Source: Rhodobacteraceae bacterium UBA6141 (GTDB lineage: Bacteria > Pseudomonadota > Alphaproteobacteria > Rhodobacterales > Rhodobacteraceae). Taken from it: DNA of 64,000 nucleotides. The notes below the pieces were generated by a model that had not been told where the DNA came from, did not search any database, and worked only from the letters and a program-made list of their open reading frames with translations. Below, piece by piece: positions 8,621-16,718 of the stretch. The stretch spans positions 19,740-83,739 of the forward strand of contig DIVD01000062.1 in assembly GCA_002423245.1 (NCBI GenBank), written 5' to 3'. The stretch's first letter is position 1; each line of letters opens with the position of its first letter. The position numbers and the translations under genes were made by a program.

Positions 8621-9253
8621 ATGACCACACCCGCCACCGCCGCCAGACCCGACCCCGCGCCCGCCCGCAGACGCAAACGCTCGCGCCGCGTGACGCTGAC
8701 GATCCTTGGCGCGGCGGCCTTCGCGCTCGCCGGGTGCCGCGAGGAAACGGTCGATGCCGCGGCCTTCCCGGACCTCGCCGCCTGCAAGAGCGCGGCAGCG
8801 CAGGGCGGGGAGTTTTCCGCGCTGGATTGCGAGGTCGCCTTCCGCGAGGCGCAGACGCTGCATGCCGAGGCCGCGCCCCGCTATGACAGCCAGCAGGTCT
8901 GCGAGGAACAGCACGGCGAGGGCAGTTGCGGCACCGAGGCGCAGGCGACCGGATCGGGCGGCGGGTCGATCTTCATGCCGCTGATCGCGGGCTACCTGAT
9001 CGGCAACATGCTGGGCGGCGCGCGCGCGGGGGCCGCGCCGGCGCAGCCGCTCTACCGCACGCAGGACGGGCGCTTCACCAATGCTGCGGGCACGGCGACC
9101 TATGCGTCGAACAGCGGGCGCGGCCAGCTTTCGGCCAGCCAGTTCACCCGCCCCGCCGCGACCGCCGGCAAGCCGCCGATGACCCGCGCCACCCCCGCCT
9201 CGCGCGGCGGCTTCGGCACCTCGGCCGCCAGCCGGCCGACCAGCGGCGGCTGA
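8621..9253 (+). CDS. DUF1190 (YgiB-like) putative lipoprotein
   Basis: A 210-residue protein with a basic N-terminus, a hydrophobic segment (VTLTILGAAAFALAGC) and a cysteine at the end of it that looks like a lipobox. After it come the DUF1190/YgiB features: FPDLAACKS, CEVAFREAQTLHAEAAPRYDS and CEEQHGEGSC. A glycine-rich middle (GSGGGSIFMPLIAGYLIGNMLGG) and a low-complexity Ser/Thr/Arg tail follow. It is probably made with the upstream ATP-grasp protein. No biochemical function is established for the family. It ends 7 bp from the stop of the converging ABC permease gene. Confidence 0.85.
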   Translation: MTTPATAARPDPAPARRRKRSRRVTLTILGAAAFALAGCREETVDAAAFPDLAACKSAAAQGGEFSALDCEVAFREAQTLHAEAAPRYDSQQVCEEQHGEGSCGTEAQATGSGGGSIFMPLIAGYLIGNMLGGARAGAAPAQPLYRTQDGRFTNAAGTATYASNSGRGQLSASQFTRPAATAGKPPMTRATPASRGGFGTSAASRPTSGG

Positions 9254-9260
9254 ACGCCGG

Positions 9261-10586
9261 TCAGCCGCGCAGATCCGTCAGAAGCGGGCGGCGGATGGCC
9301 AGCCATGCGGGCAGCAGCGCCATCAGCAGGGTCAGGCTGACGAAGCCCGCGACCAGATGCACCTCTGCCCAGCCGGGGGTCGCGCTGACCAGCACATCGG
9401 TTCGGGCGGTGATCACGCCCGAGATGACCCGCGCCGCGACCCAGCCGAGCGCAAGGCCCAGCCCGGCGCCGGCCGCGATCAGCGCCGCCGAATAGGCCCA
9501 GACCACGGCAAAGACAAAGCGCAGCGGCGCGCCGATCGCCCGCAGCAGTGCCAGGCTGCGCGCGATCAGCCGCACGAGGATCATCAGCCCGATCAGCACC
9601 GACAGCGTGACCAGCACCTGCGTCAGCACCGCCATCAGCGACATGGCGGCGCGCACCTCGCGCATCAGGCCATGCAGTTGCGCCAGTACCGTTCCGGGGA
9701 AGAACGCCATCAGGTCGCTGCGCGTGAAGCGCGATTTCAGCGCGTAATTGCCCCACAACTCGGTGGCGCGGACCAGCACGGCGGGGGTGCCGGGCATCAG
9801 CTCGGGCACGAAGGGCGGGCCGATGCGCGGATCATCTGGCGCATGGCCGTTGGCAAGGCCATGCACCTCCCACACCGCCTCGACCGGGACCAGCAGTGCG
9901 CGGTCCCAGGGGCTGCCGGTCGGGGCCATGCGGCCGGTGACGACATAGGCGAAATCGCCATGTGCGCCCCCCTCTGCGCCCTCCTCCTCGCCGGCCGCCG
10001 GCCCCTGGCCATGCGCGGGGGTGAAGCTGTCGCCGACCGCGACGGGGGCGAAGGCGCCCGCCACCGCCTCTGTCGCCGCGGCGAAAAGCCGCCCCTCGGC
10101 CAGCGGGCCTGCCAGATGGGTGACGAAGGCGGCGGTCGTGCCCACCACCGGCGCGCCCTGATGGCTGTCGCCAAAGGCGATCGGCGCGGCGAACTCCACG
10201 CCCTCGGCCGCCGCGATCTCGGCAAATTGCGCGCCGCTGACCAGCGCCATGTCCGAGGGTTGCAGATAGACGGCGGCCAGCATCGCCGTCACCTCGCTGC
10301 CCGGCGCGGCAACGATCAGGTCGAACTTGTCTGCCGCGCGGGCAGAGCCCTGCCGCAGCCCCCGTTCCTGCGCCAGCAGCCCGACCCCCAGCCCGACCGA
10401 CACCGCGATCAGCAGCACGAACAGCGCGTTGACCACGGCAAAGCGCCGCAGCATCGCGCCCGCCAGCGGCAAGGGGCGCAGCCCGCGCAGCACAAGCAGC
10501 CCCGCCAGAAGGCCGGGCGCGACCAGCAGCAGCGCCAGCAGCAGATCCTGCCAGCCGGGGGAGAGCGCGGCCCAGAGGTCAGCCAT
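9261..10586 (-). CDS. FtsX/MacB-family ABC transporter permease
   Basis: A 441-residue permease with four main membrane segments: one or two near the N-terminus, a large periplasmic domain, then three at the C-terminus in the FtsX pattern. The start at 10586 (MADLWAALSPGW) overlaps the end of the ATPase gene by 8 nt and replaces a longer frame with a poor N-terminus. The periplasmic domain contains a His/Glu/Gly-rich stretch (about residues 201-220, including HGQGPAAGEEEGAEGGAHGD) that could touch metal. With its ATPase and a small exported partner it resembles zinc-regulated uptake loci (Vibrio Zrg; Pseudomonas PA4064-PA4066). Substrate is inferred only from this arrangement. Confidence 0.85.
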   Translation of the reverse strand: MADLWAALSPGWQDLLLALLLVAPGLLAGLLVLRGLRPLPLAGAMLRRFAVVNALFVLLIAVSVGLGVGLLAQERGLRQGSARAADKFDLIVAAPGSEVTAMLAAVYLQPSDMALVSGAQFAEIAAAEGVEFAAPIAFGDSHQGAPVVGTTAAFVTHLAGPLAEGRLFAAATEAVAGAFAPVAVGDSFTPAHGQGPAAGEEEGAEGGAHGDFAYVVTGRMAPTGSPWDRALLVPVEAVWEVHGLANGHAPDDPRIGPPFVPELMPGTPAVLVRATELWGNYALKSRFTRSDLMAFFPGTVLAQLHGLMREVRAAMSLMAVLTQVLVTLSVLIGLMILVRLIARSLALLRAIGAPLRFVFAVVWAYSAALIAAGAGLGLALGWVAARVISGVITARTDVLVSATPGWAEVHLVAGFVSLTLLMALLPAWLAIRRPLLTDLRG

Positions 10587-11262
10587 CGCTGTCCTCCACG
10601 ATCCTGCCATCGGCGAGGGTGATCTGCCGGCCCAGCCGCGCGGCAAGGGCGGCGTCATGCGTCACCGCGATCAGGGTGCGCCCGCCTTCCGCGGCCAGCG
10701 CCACCAGATCGGCGCCAAGCGCGTCGGCATTGGCGCGGTCCAGCGCGGCGGTCGGTTCATCGGCAAGGATCACCGGCGGGCTCGCGGCGAGGGCGCGGGC
10801 CACGGCGATGCGCTGCCGCTCGCCGCCCGAGAAGCTGTCCACCGGGCGGGGGCCGGCCTCGCCAAGCCCGAGCGCGGCCAGCCACCCGGCCGCCGAGCGG
10901 CGCAGCCGCGCCCGCTCTGCCGCCGGGGCGAAGGCGCTGGCGAGCGCGGCATTGCCAAGCGCCGACAGTTCCTCGAACAGCTGGCAGTCCTGGAACACCA
11001 GCCCCAGCGTCTCGCGCCGGAAGCGGGCGCGCGCATCCTCGCTCAGCGCGGCGATGTCCTGCCCGCCCCAGATCACCTGCCCGGCCTCTGGCCGCACCAG
11101 CCCCGACAGCACATGCAGCAGCGTCGATTTCCCCGCGCCCGAGGCGCCGCGCAGCGCAACGCTTGCGCCCGCATCCACCGAAAGCTGCGGCACCTCCAGC
11201 AGCACCCGGTCCTCGCGGCTGGTCACGCGCAGGTTCCGCACATGCAGCGCAGGCGCCGGCAT
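10579..11262 (-). CDS. ABC transporter ATP-binding protein (LolD/MacB class)
   Basis: A 227-residue nucleotide-binding subunit with Walker A GASGAGKST, signature SGGERQRIAVARAL, Walker B VILADEPTAALD and the switch histidine in AVTHD. The sequence is closest to the LolD/MacB class that partners with FtsX-type permeases. It lies between the small exported protein gene (3 bp gap) and the permease (8 nt overlap), so the three are one operon. These transporters often work mechanically on periplasmic substrates; import of zinc is a context-based hypothesis for this one. Confidence 0.92.
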   Translation of the reverse strand: MPAPALHVRNLRVTSREDRVLLEVPQLSVDAGASVALRGASGAGKSTLLHVLSGLVRPEAGQVIWGGQDIAALSEDARARFRRETLGLVFQDCQLFEELSALGNAALASAFAPAAERARLRRSAAGWLAALGLGEAGPRPVDSFSGGERQRIAVARALAASPPVILADEPTAALDRANADALGADLVALAAEGGRTLIAVTHDAALAARLGRQITLADGRIVEDSDG

Positions 11263-11265
11263 CTG

Positions 11266-11694
11266 TCAGGCGCGCGCGAAGGTGGCATCGACGAGGCGCA
11301 CCTTGGAATAGAAGCCAAGTTCCGGGTCCACCGCATCGCCCAGGTCCAGCACGCCGGTCACGGTGATCGGCACGTTGAAGGCGACCACCTCGACGACGCG
11401 CCTTGCATAGACGGCGAGGATGTCATCGGGCCAGGGCATCCCCGGCTCGCAGAACGGGCAGACGGCCATCGGCATCTTGGTCAGCACGAAGAACACCGAG
11501 TTGGCCTTCAGCGGCGGCGCCATGAACCCGGCCACGGTGATGCGGCTGCCCTCGAGGGACAGGGCAAGCTCGGAAAAGCTCAGATCCTTGTTGTAAAGAT
11601 CGCGGAGCCTGATCGGCGTCTCTTCGGCGGCAGGGGCCGCGCGCGGCGCAAGCGCGAGCGCCGGCAGCGCGGCAAGAAGGGTGCGGCGGTTCAT
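11266..11694 (-). CDS. small exported protein of the ABC operon (possible DUF3299 relative)
   Basis: A 142-residue protein with a signal peptide (MNRRTLLAALPALALAPRAAPAA) and a beta-rich mature part that looks like an OB fold. Notable is FFVLTKMPMAVCPFCEPG with two cysteines, followed by VVEVVAFNVPITVTGVLDLG. The ATG at 11694 is selected for the signal peptide. Small exported DUF3299 proteins accompany LolD-like ATPase/permease pairs in zinc-starvation loci of Vibrio and Pseudomonas; this protein occupies the same place and has similar features. The usual additional histidine-rich periplasmic component (DUF2796) is not in the window. The family call is tentative. Confidence 0.6.
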   Translation of the reverse strand: MNRRTLLAALPALALAPRAAPAAEETPIRLRDLYNKDLSFSELALSLEGSRITVAGFMAPPLKANSVFFVLTKMPMAVCPFCEPGMPWPDDILAVYARRVVEVVAFNVPITVTGVLDLGDAVDPELGFYSKVRLVDATFARA

Positions 11695-11740
11695 CTGTCG
11701 ATCTCCCGTTCCGGGGCCGCAAGCCGCGGCGCCCGCAGGA

Positions 11741-11773
11741 AAGATGCGGGCCCCGGTCGCGCCGGGGCCCGCA
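11741..11773 (-). terminator. intrinsic terminator after phoA
   Basis: A perfect 12-bp stem (11745-11756 with 11762-11773) closes a 5-nt loop. On the minus strand it is followed by TCTTTCC, a short pyrimidine-rich tail. It lies 17 bp beyond the alkaline phosphatase stop and separates that gene from the downstream ABC operon. The tail is poor in uninterrupted T, so termination efficiency is uncertain. Confidence 0.72.
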
Positions 11774-11789
11774 GCGTGGTCGTTGCGGG

Positions 11790-13283
11790 CTACTCTGCGG
11801 TGACGGCGTGGTTCATCACGTGGAAGATCACGTTCTGCTCGATCACGCCACCGAAGAGATGCGCCCATGGGCCGCGCGCGAACACCGCGACATCCTCGCC
11901 AGAGTGGGTTTCCGACGACAGCGGGATCAGCGCCTGCTGGACGTAGTCGGGATCGGTGACCTCTTCCTCGGTCAGGTCGGGGCGCGAGCCCGCGAAGCTC
12001 TTGTCGGGCTGTTCCACCAGAACCGATCCCACCCCGTTGAGGTAGCCGGCGACGGTATAGGGCTTGCCGTCGGCGCCAAGGTTCGGCTCGCCGGCATGTT
12101 CGACGCCGGCTTCGTTTTCCATCATGCACAGGCCGAGGATGTTGGAGCCGCGGCCGCAATAGCCGTTGAAGGCGATCGCATGTTCATGGTCGGCGGTGAC
12201 GATGATCAGCGTGTCCTCGGGGTTCGTCATCTCCATCGCCCTGGCGATCGCATCGGCGAAGGCCTTGCCGTCCACCAGCACCCGGTGCAGGTTGCCATCG
12301 TGGTTGGCATGGTCCACGCGCCCGGCCTCGACGTTCAGGTAAAAGCCGTTCTCGTTGCCCGCGAGGCCGTTGATCGCGGCTTCGACCATCTCGGCCAGCG
12401 AGGGCTCGCCGGTGCGGTCGTATTCGTACTTCATGTGGCTGGCTTCGAACAGGCCAAGCACCGGGGCGTTGTTGCCCATGGTCAGCGCCGCGAAGTCATC
12501 CTGGCCGAACACGACCTGCGCGCCCGCTGCGGTCGCCTCGTCCACGAGGTTGCGCCCGTCGGTGCGCTTGCCGGGCTTGCCTTCGATGTCGGTCACGTCC
12601 GTGGGCAGGAAGTGGGCGCGCCCGCCGCCCATCGCGATGTCGATCACCCCGGCCTTCATCTGGTCGATCAGCTGATCGGCGATGTCCTTCTGGGCGCAGC
12701 CTTCGGGCAGGCCGGAGTTGTCTTCCCAGTCCCGGTTGACGGTGCGGGCATAGACCGCCGCCGGGGTGGCATGGGTGATGCGCGCGGTCGAGACCACGCC
12801 GACCGACTTGCCCATCGCGGACGCGATCTCGGCAAAGGTGGTGGCGCCGGCCTCTGCCCCCGCCGCGCAATCGCCCACGGCGACGCTGTCGAGGATGTTG
12901 ATCACGCCGTTCTTGGTCTTGATGCCGGAGTTCATCGCCGCGGCGGTCGGCGCCGAGTCGGGTGTCTGGCCGTTGGACGAATAGGTCTTGACCAGCGCCA
13001 CGTTCGGGAAGGTCTCGAACGGCTGCACGTAATCGTCGCCGAGCCCGCCGGCCTGCTGGCCCGAGAACAGGCGGATCGCATAGTTGGTGCCGACGCCGTT
13101 GCCGTCGGCGGTGAACAGGATCACGTTCTTCGCGGTGCCGGTGTTGGGCTGAACGGCCAGGCGTTCCTCGATGGTCGCCTGAGCCGCCTCGAACCAGGGG
13201 CTGCCTGCCTGCGGCAGGTCCTGCGCGGCGGCGGCGGCGGCAAGGCCGAGGACGGCCACGGTGGAGAGGAGAATCTGTTTCAT
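11790..13283 (-). CDS. phoA: alkaline phosphatase, PhoA family
   Basis: A 497-residue periplasmic alkaline phosphatase that releases phosphate from organic esters. The start at 13283 gives a clean signal peptide (MKQILLSTVAVLGLAAAAAA) and has AGGAG 8 nt upstream; a longer frame would begin inside the Pho box. The fold is recognised from FTADGNGVG (metal-binding Asp60), TPDSAPTAAAMNSG with the nucleophile Ser110, VDHANHDG and TADHEHA, and a late THSGEDVAVFARGP with a metal-binding His. The residues fit the two-zinc, one-magnesium site of the family. Induction by phosphate starvation is supported by the upstream Pho box. A strong hairpin follows the gene. Confidence 0.94.
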   Translation of the reverse strand: MKQILLSTVAVLGLAAAAAAQDLPQAGSPWFEAAQATIEERLAVQPNTGTAKNVILFTADGNGVGTNYAIRLFSGQQAGGLGDDYVQPFETFPNVALVKTYSSNGQTPDSAPTAAAMNSGIKTKNGVINILDSVAVGDCAAGAEAGATTFAEIASAMGKSVGVVSTARITHATPAAVYARTVNRDWEDNSGLPEGCAQKDIADQLIDQMKAGVIDIAMGGGRAHFLPTDVTDIEGKPGKRTDGRNLVDEATAAGAQVVFGQDDFAALTMGNNAPVLGLFEASHMKYEYDRTGEPSLAEMVEAAINGLAGNENGFYLNVEAGRVDHANHDGNLHRVLVDGKAFADAIARAMEMTNPEDTLIIVTADHEHAIAFNGYCGRGSNILGLCMMENEAGVEHAGEPNLGADGKPYTVAGYLNGVGSVLVEQPDKSFAGSRPDLTEEEVTDPDYVQQALIPLSSETHSGEDVAVFARGPWAHLFGGVIEQNVIFHVMNHAVTAE

Positions 13284-13326
13284 GGGCGGGCTCCTGATCA
13301 TTCTGGCGAAACGGTAGAAGCGCGAT

Positions 13327-13344
13327 ATGACAGCCATATGATCG
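13327..13344 (-). promoter_or_regulatory. Pho box upstream of phoA
   Basis: Read on the minus strand the site is CGATCATATGGCTGTCAT: two 7-bp direct repeats (CGATCAT and CTGTCAT) with a 4-bp spacer. This is the PhoB-binding layout, with 12 of 14 repeat positions matching CTGTCAT. It ends 43 bp upstream of the phoA ATG. Distance and orientation fit a PhoB-activated promoter in which the box replaces the -35 element; no convincing -10 was picked. Confidence 0.7.
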
Positions 13345-13398
13345 GCGGCGGATTTTTCGGCGGCGCGCCGCAGGCGCGGCGGGTGCCGGCGGCCCTTG

Positions 13399-14658
13399 CT
13401 AAAGCACCAGCACCGCGCGGAAATCGTTCACGTTGGTCAGGGTCGGGCCGGTGATCACCTGCCCGCCGATGGCGCCGAAAAAGCTGTGGGCGTCGTTCCG
13501 GGCAAGCGCGGCTTTCGCATCCTGGCCGGCGCCTCTGGCGGCTTGCAGCGTTTCCGGGCCGATCAGCGCGCCCGCGACCTCTGCCGCGCCGTCGATGCCA
13601 TCGGTATCGCAGGCAATGGCGTGAATGCCCTCTGCCCCGTCCAGCGCAAGCGCGAGCGCGAGGCAGAATTCGGCATTCGGCCCGCCGATGCCGTTCCCGC
13701 GCCGGGTGACGGTCAACTCGCCGCCCGACAGCAGCAGCAGCGGCGCGGAGCCCTGCGCCCGGCTTGCCCGCTCGTGCAGCGCGAGGGCGGCCTGCGCGCG
13801 GGCAACCTCGCGCGCCTCGCCCTCCAGCGCCTCGCCCAGTATCCGCACCTCGCAGCCTGCCGCGCGGCCGAGATCCGCCGCCGCCTGCAGCGATTGCGCG
13901 GGGGCGGCGCAGATCACGTTCGTTACCTGCGACAGCCGCGGATCGCCCGGCGCGATCACGCTGCTGCCGCGCGCCAGCGCGGCGGTCACGCCGGCCGGCA
14001 CCGGCACCTGCCAGTGCTCCAGCACCGCCAGCGCGTCCCGGGCGGAGGAGCCGTCCCCGACGGTGGGGCCCGAGCCGATGAAGGCCGGATCGTCGCCCGG
14101 CACGTCCGAGATCATCAGCGCCAGCACTCGCGCGGGACAGGCCGCCGCGGCCAGTTGCCCGCCCTTCACCCGGCTCAGATGCTTGCGGACGATGTTCATC
14201 CGGTCGATGGGCGCGCCCGAGGCCAGAAGCGCCGCGTTGACCGCCTGCTTGTCGGCCAGCGACACGCCCTCCACCGGCGCGCAGAGCAGCGCCGATGCCC
14301 CGCCGGAGATCAGCGCCAGCACGAAATCGTTCTCGCCAAGCCCCGCCAGCAGATCCAGCATCCGCAGGCTCGCCGCCACGCCGGCCGCGTCGGGCACCGG
14401 ATGCGCGGCCTCCACCAGTTCGATGCCGCGCAGCGGGCGGGCGTGACCGTGGCGGGTGATGACCAGCCCCTCGCAGGGGCCCCAGGCCTGCTCCACCGCC
14501 TCGGCCATCCGCGCGCTGGCCTTGCCCACGCCGACCACCACCACCCGGCCTGCGGGCTTCGCCGGCAGAAAGGCGGCAAGGCGGCGCATCGGGTCAGCCG
14601 CCTCGACGGCGCGGGCGAAGAGCGAGCGAAGGAAGGCTTGCGGGTCTGCGAGGGTCAT
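13399..14658 (-). CDS. glycerate 2-kinase (GckA/TtuD, MOFRL family)
   Basis: A 419-residue class II glycerate kinase that phosphorylates D-glycerate to 2-phosphoglycerate, linking glycolate/glyoxylate or tartrate breakdown to glycolysis. Evidence: VVVVGVGKASARMAEA, a LVITRHGHA segment, LISGGASALLCAP, MNIVRKHLSRVKGG with the conserved Lys, ISDVPGDD, and the C-terminal MOFRL domain LLSGGELTVTRRGNGIGGPNAEF with CDTDGIDG. The ATG at 14658 matches the usual family start; an alternative at 14718 would add 20 residues and neither has a strong ribosome site. It stands alone, 115 bp from phoA. The product would be useful alongside the glycolate oxidase encoded at 56046-59920. Confidence 0.9.
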   Translation of the reverse strand: MTLADPQAFLRSLFARAVEAADPMRRLAAFLPAKPAGRVVVVGVGKASARMAEAVEQAWGPCEGLVITRHGHARPLRGIELVEAAHPVPDAAGVAASLRMLDLLAGLGENDFVLALISGGASALLCAPVEGVSLADKQAVNAALLASGAPIDRMNIVRKHLSRVKGGQLAAAACPARVLALMISDVPGDDPAFIGSGPTVGDGSSARDALAVLEHWQVPVPAGVTAALARGSSVIAPGDPRLSQVTNVICAAPAQSLQAAADLGRAAGCEVRILGEALEGEAREVARAQAALALHERASRAQGSAPLLLLSGGELTVTRRGNGIGGPNAEFCLALALALDGAEGIHAIACDTDGIDGAAEVAGALIGPETLQAARGAGQDAKAALARNDAHSFFGAIGGQVITGPTLTNVNDFRAVLVL

Positions 14659-14784
14659 CGGGGCGGGTCCGGAGGCGGGCGCTTCGCCATGCCTAAGCCG
14701 TTTCGCTGCCGCCGTCATCGCCCGGTTGCGGCAAAATCAGCAGCGCCCCCGGCAGCCGCGGCTCCAACGGCAACCCGGCGGGCC

Positions 14785-16041
14785 CTACTCCTCGCGCGTC
14801 AGCCGCACGATCTGCGATGTGCCCGCCTGCCGGTTCTCGGTGACCGCGTATACCGAGCCATCCGGCGCGACCTTCACGTCGCGGACGCGGGCACCCAGCG
14901 GCACCCGTTCCTCGTAGGCGACGCGGTCATCCTGCAGATGCACGATCACCACGCCCCTGGCCACAAGGCCGCCGATCAGGAATGCGCCCTGCCATTCAGG
15001 AAACTCCTCGCCCTCGTACCAGGCCATGCCGGACGGCGCGATCACCGGATCCCAGTAATAGACCGGCTGCTGCGTCCCCTCCATCCGGGTGATGCCCCTG
15101 CCGATCGGCGCGCCGCTGTAGTCGATGCCATAGCTCACCTCGGGCCAGCCGTAGTTGCCACCCGCCTCCGGCCGGTTCAACTCGTCGCCGCCCATCGGGC
15201 CATGTTCCACCGTCCAGAGCCGACCCTCGCCATCCAGCGCGGCGGCCTGCACGTTGCGGTGGCCAAGGCTCCAGATCTCGGGCAAGGCGCCCTCGGCGCC
15301 GATGAACGGGTTGCCCTCGGCCGCGCTGCCATCCGGGTTGATGCGGAACACCTTGCCAAGGCCGCTGCCGATGTCCTGCGCCTGCACGCGGGGCTCGGCG
15401 TCCGCCCGTTCGCCCACGGTCACATAAAGATCGCCCCCGGGGCTGAACACCAGGCGCGAGCCGAAATGGTTCGGCCCGTCATGGCTGGGCGTCTGGCGAA
15501 AGATCACCTCTACATCCTCCAGCACGCCGCCGCCCGCATCATCCTGAACCAGCGTCGCCGCGGCGACCGAGGTTCCGTTGCCATCCGCGCGCGGTTCGGC
15601 GAAGGACAGGAAGATGCGGCCGCTTTCGGCAAAGTCCGGGGCAAGTGCCACGTCCAGCAGGCCGCCCTGGCGCGTGACCTCGACCTCGGGCACGCCCTCG
15701 ATCGGCGGGCCCGCCTCGCCCGCGGCGGTCACGATATGCAGCGTGCCCCGCTTGGCGGTGACCAGCATCCGCCCGTCGGGCAGGAACTCCATCGCCCAGA
15801 GCTGCGGCAGCCCGTCCGCCACCACCTCTTGCGCCACGGCAGGCATCTCGGCGGGTTGCGGGGCGCGGGTCTGGCCGATGAAGGCGGGCACCTGATCGGG
15901 GGCGTTCGGCTGTGCCGTCTCTACCGGCAGCCCGGCGGGGGCGCCGCCGCTGGCCGCGGGCCGGGCGGTCTGCGCGAGGGCCGGACCGGCTGCGGCGAGG
16001 GCTAGCAACGCCCCGGTCAGCAGCGGCGAGGTTCTGTTCAT
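14785..16041 (-). CDS. PQQ-dependent aldose sugar dehydrogenase (YliI/GDH-B-like beta-propeller)
   Basis: A 418-residue exported six-bladed beta-propeller of the soluble quinoprotein glucose dehydrogenase family. The start at 16041 gives a signal peptide (MNRTSPLLTGALLALAAAGPALA) and has GGGAG upstream. Family marks are PQLWAMEFLPDGRMLVTAKRG, GGLLDVALAPDF, SHDGPNHFGSRLVFSPGGDLYVTVG with the likely catalytic His, SLGHRNVQA, VEHGPMGGDELN and NYGWPEVSYG. The enzyme would oxidise aldose sugars in the periplasm using pyrroloquinoline quinone. No PQQ synthesis genes are in the window. Confidence 0.9.
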   Translation of the reverse strand: MNRTSPLLTGALLALAAAGPALAQTARPAASGGAPAGLPVETAQPNAPDQVPAFIGQTRAPQPAEMPAVAQEVVADGLPQLWAMEFLPDGRMLVTAKRGTLHIVTAAGEAGPPIEGVPEVEVTRQGGLLDVALAPDFAESGRIFLSFAEPRADGNGTSVAAATLVQDDAGGGVLEDVEVIFRQTPSHDGPNHFGSRLVFSPGGDLYVTVGERADAEPRVQAQDIGSGLGKVFRINPDGSAAEGNPFIGAEGALPEIWSLGHRNVQAAALDGEGRLWTVEHGPMGGDELNRPEAGGNYGWPEVSYGIDYSGAPIGRGITRMEGTQQPVYYWDPVIAPSGMAWYEGEEFPEWQGAFLIGGLVARGVVIVHLQDDRVAYEERVPLGARVRDVKVAPDGSVYAVTENRQAGTSQIVRLTREE

Positions 16042-16204
16042 GCCTGATCTCCCGTCGATGGCGCGCGCGGATGGTGTGCGCGCGGCCGCCCGCCCGGGCC
16101 GCGCCATGCAAGCCAACTCCCGCGGCGGCGGAGGGTTGCAGAGGCCGAGGTCAAGTTGCGGTTATCGCGCGGGGGGCGCCGCTGCGCGGGCAAGACGCAA
16201 AGCA

Positions 16205-16229
16205 GCCCGCGGCAGGTGATGCCGCGGGC
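16205..16229 (-). terminator. hairpin after the TRAP/DUF1850 operon
   Basis: A perfect 10-bp inverted repeat (16205-16214 with 16220-16229, loop GGTGA) lies 42 bp beyond the DUF1850 stop. Downstream on the minus strand the sequence is TGCTTTGCGTCTTG, only weakly T-rich. It is a plausible terminator or mRNA 3-prime stabiliser for the TRAP operon. Confidence 0.5.
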
Positions 16230-16271
16230 CGGCACTCGTTACCGCGCGTTCCACACTCTTGATACCGCAAT

Positions 16272-16718
16272 CTACGGCCCGACTGAAGGCACCGGTTGCA
16301 TTTGCGCCCGCACTGGCGAGCGAACGGGCGGCGTGCCGGCCCCGCCGCCGGTCTCGCAATGCGCGGCCAGCCAGAGCCGAAGCGGTGCCCCCGGCTCTGC
16401 CCCGAGGTCCAGGCAGTCGCCCCGCGCGCAAAGCCGCCAGCCGCCCCCGGTTGCGCCCGATGCGGCCAGGAGCACCTCGCGCTGCGGCGGCAGGCTCGGG
16501 CGGTAGTGCCAGCCGTCCGCCCTGCGCACCGCATCCGCCGGCGGCTCCATCCCCGCGCCGGCGCCGAGGATGCGCGCCTCGACCGGGCGCAGGCCCTGCG
16601 CCGTCACCTCCCACCGCTCCCACCATTCGGTATGGGCGACGGAGTGGGACCAGCTGAGCGTGAAGCTGCTGGCGACGAGCGCGACGACCTTGCCGCCGGA
16701 GGCGATGCACAGGCTCAT
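16272..16718 (-). CDS. DUF1850 domain protein of a TRAP operon
   Basis: A 148-residue protein. DUF1850 proteins are commonly encoded next to TAXI-type TRAP transporters and have no established role. Recognised by LCIASGGKVVALVASSFTLSW, SHSVAHTEWWERWEV, EARILGAGAGMEPPADAV and GWHYRPSLPP. The start at 16718 overlaps the stop of the TRAP permease gene by 4 nt, so it is co-translated with it. The C-terminal third is low in recognisable features and unusually Pro/Gly-rich. Confidence 0.87.
   Translation of the reverse strand: MSLCIASGGKVVALVASSFTLSWSHSVAHTEWWERWEVTAQGLRPVEARILGAGAGMEPPADAVRRADGWHYRPSLPPQREVLLAASGATGGGWRLCARGDCLDLGAEPGAPLRLWLAAHCETGGGAGTPPVRSPVRAQMQPVPSVGP

Noticed and set aside
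11695..11740. Search for a Zur box before the small exported protein gene
   Set aside because: The stretch is GC-rich without an AT-rich dyad; nothing resembles a Zur site.
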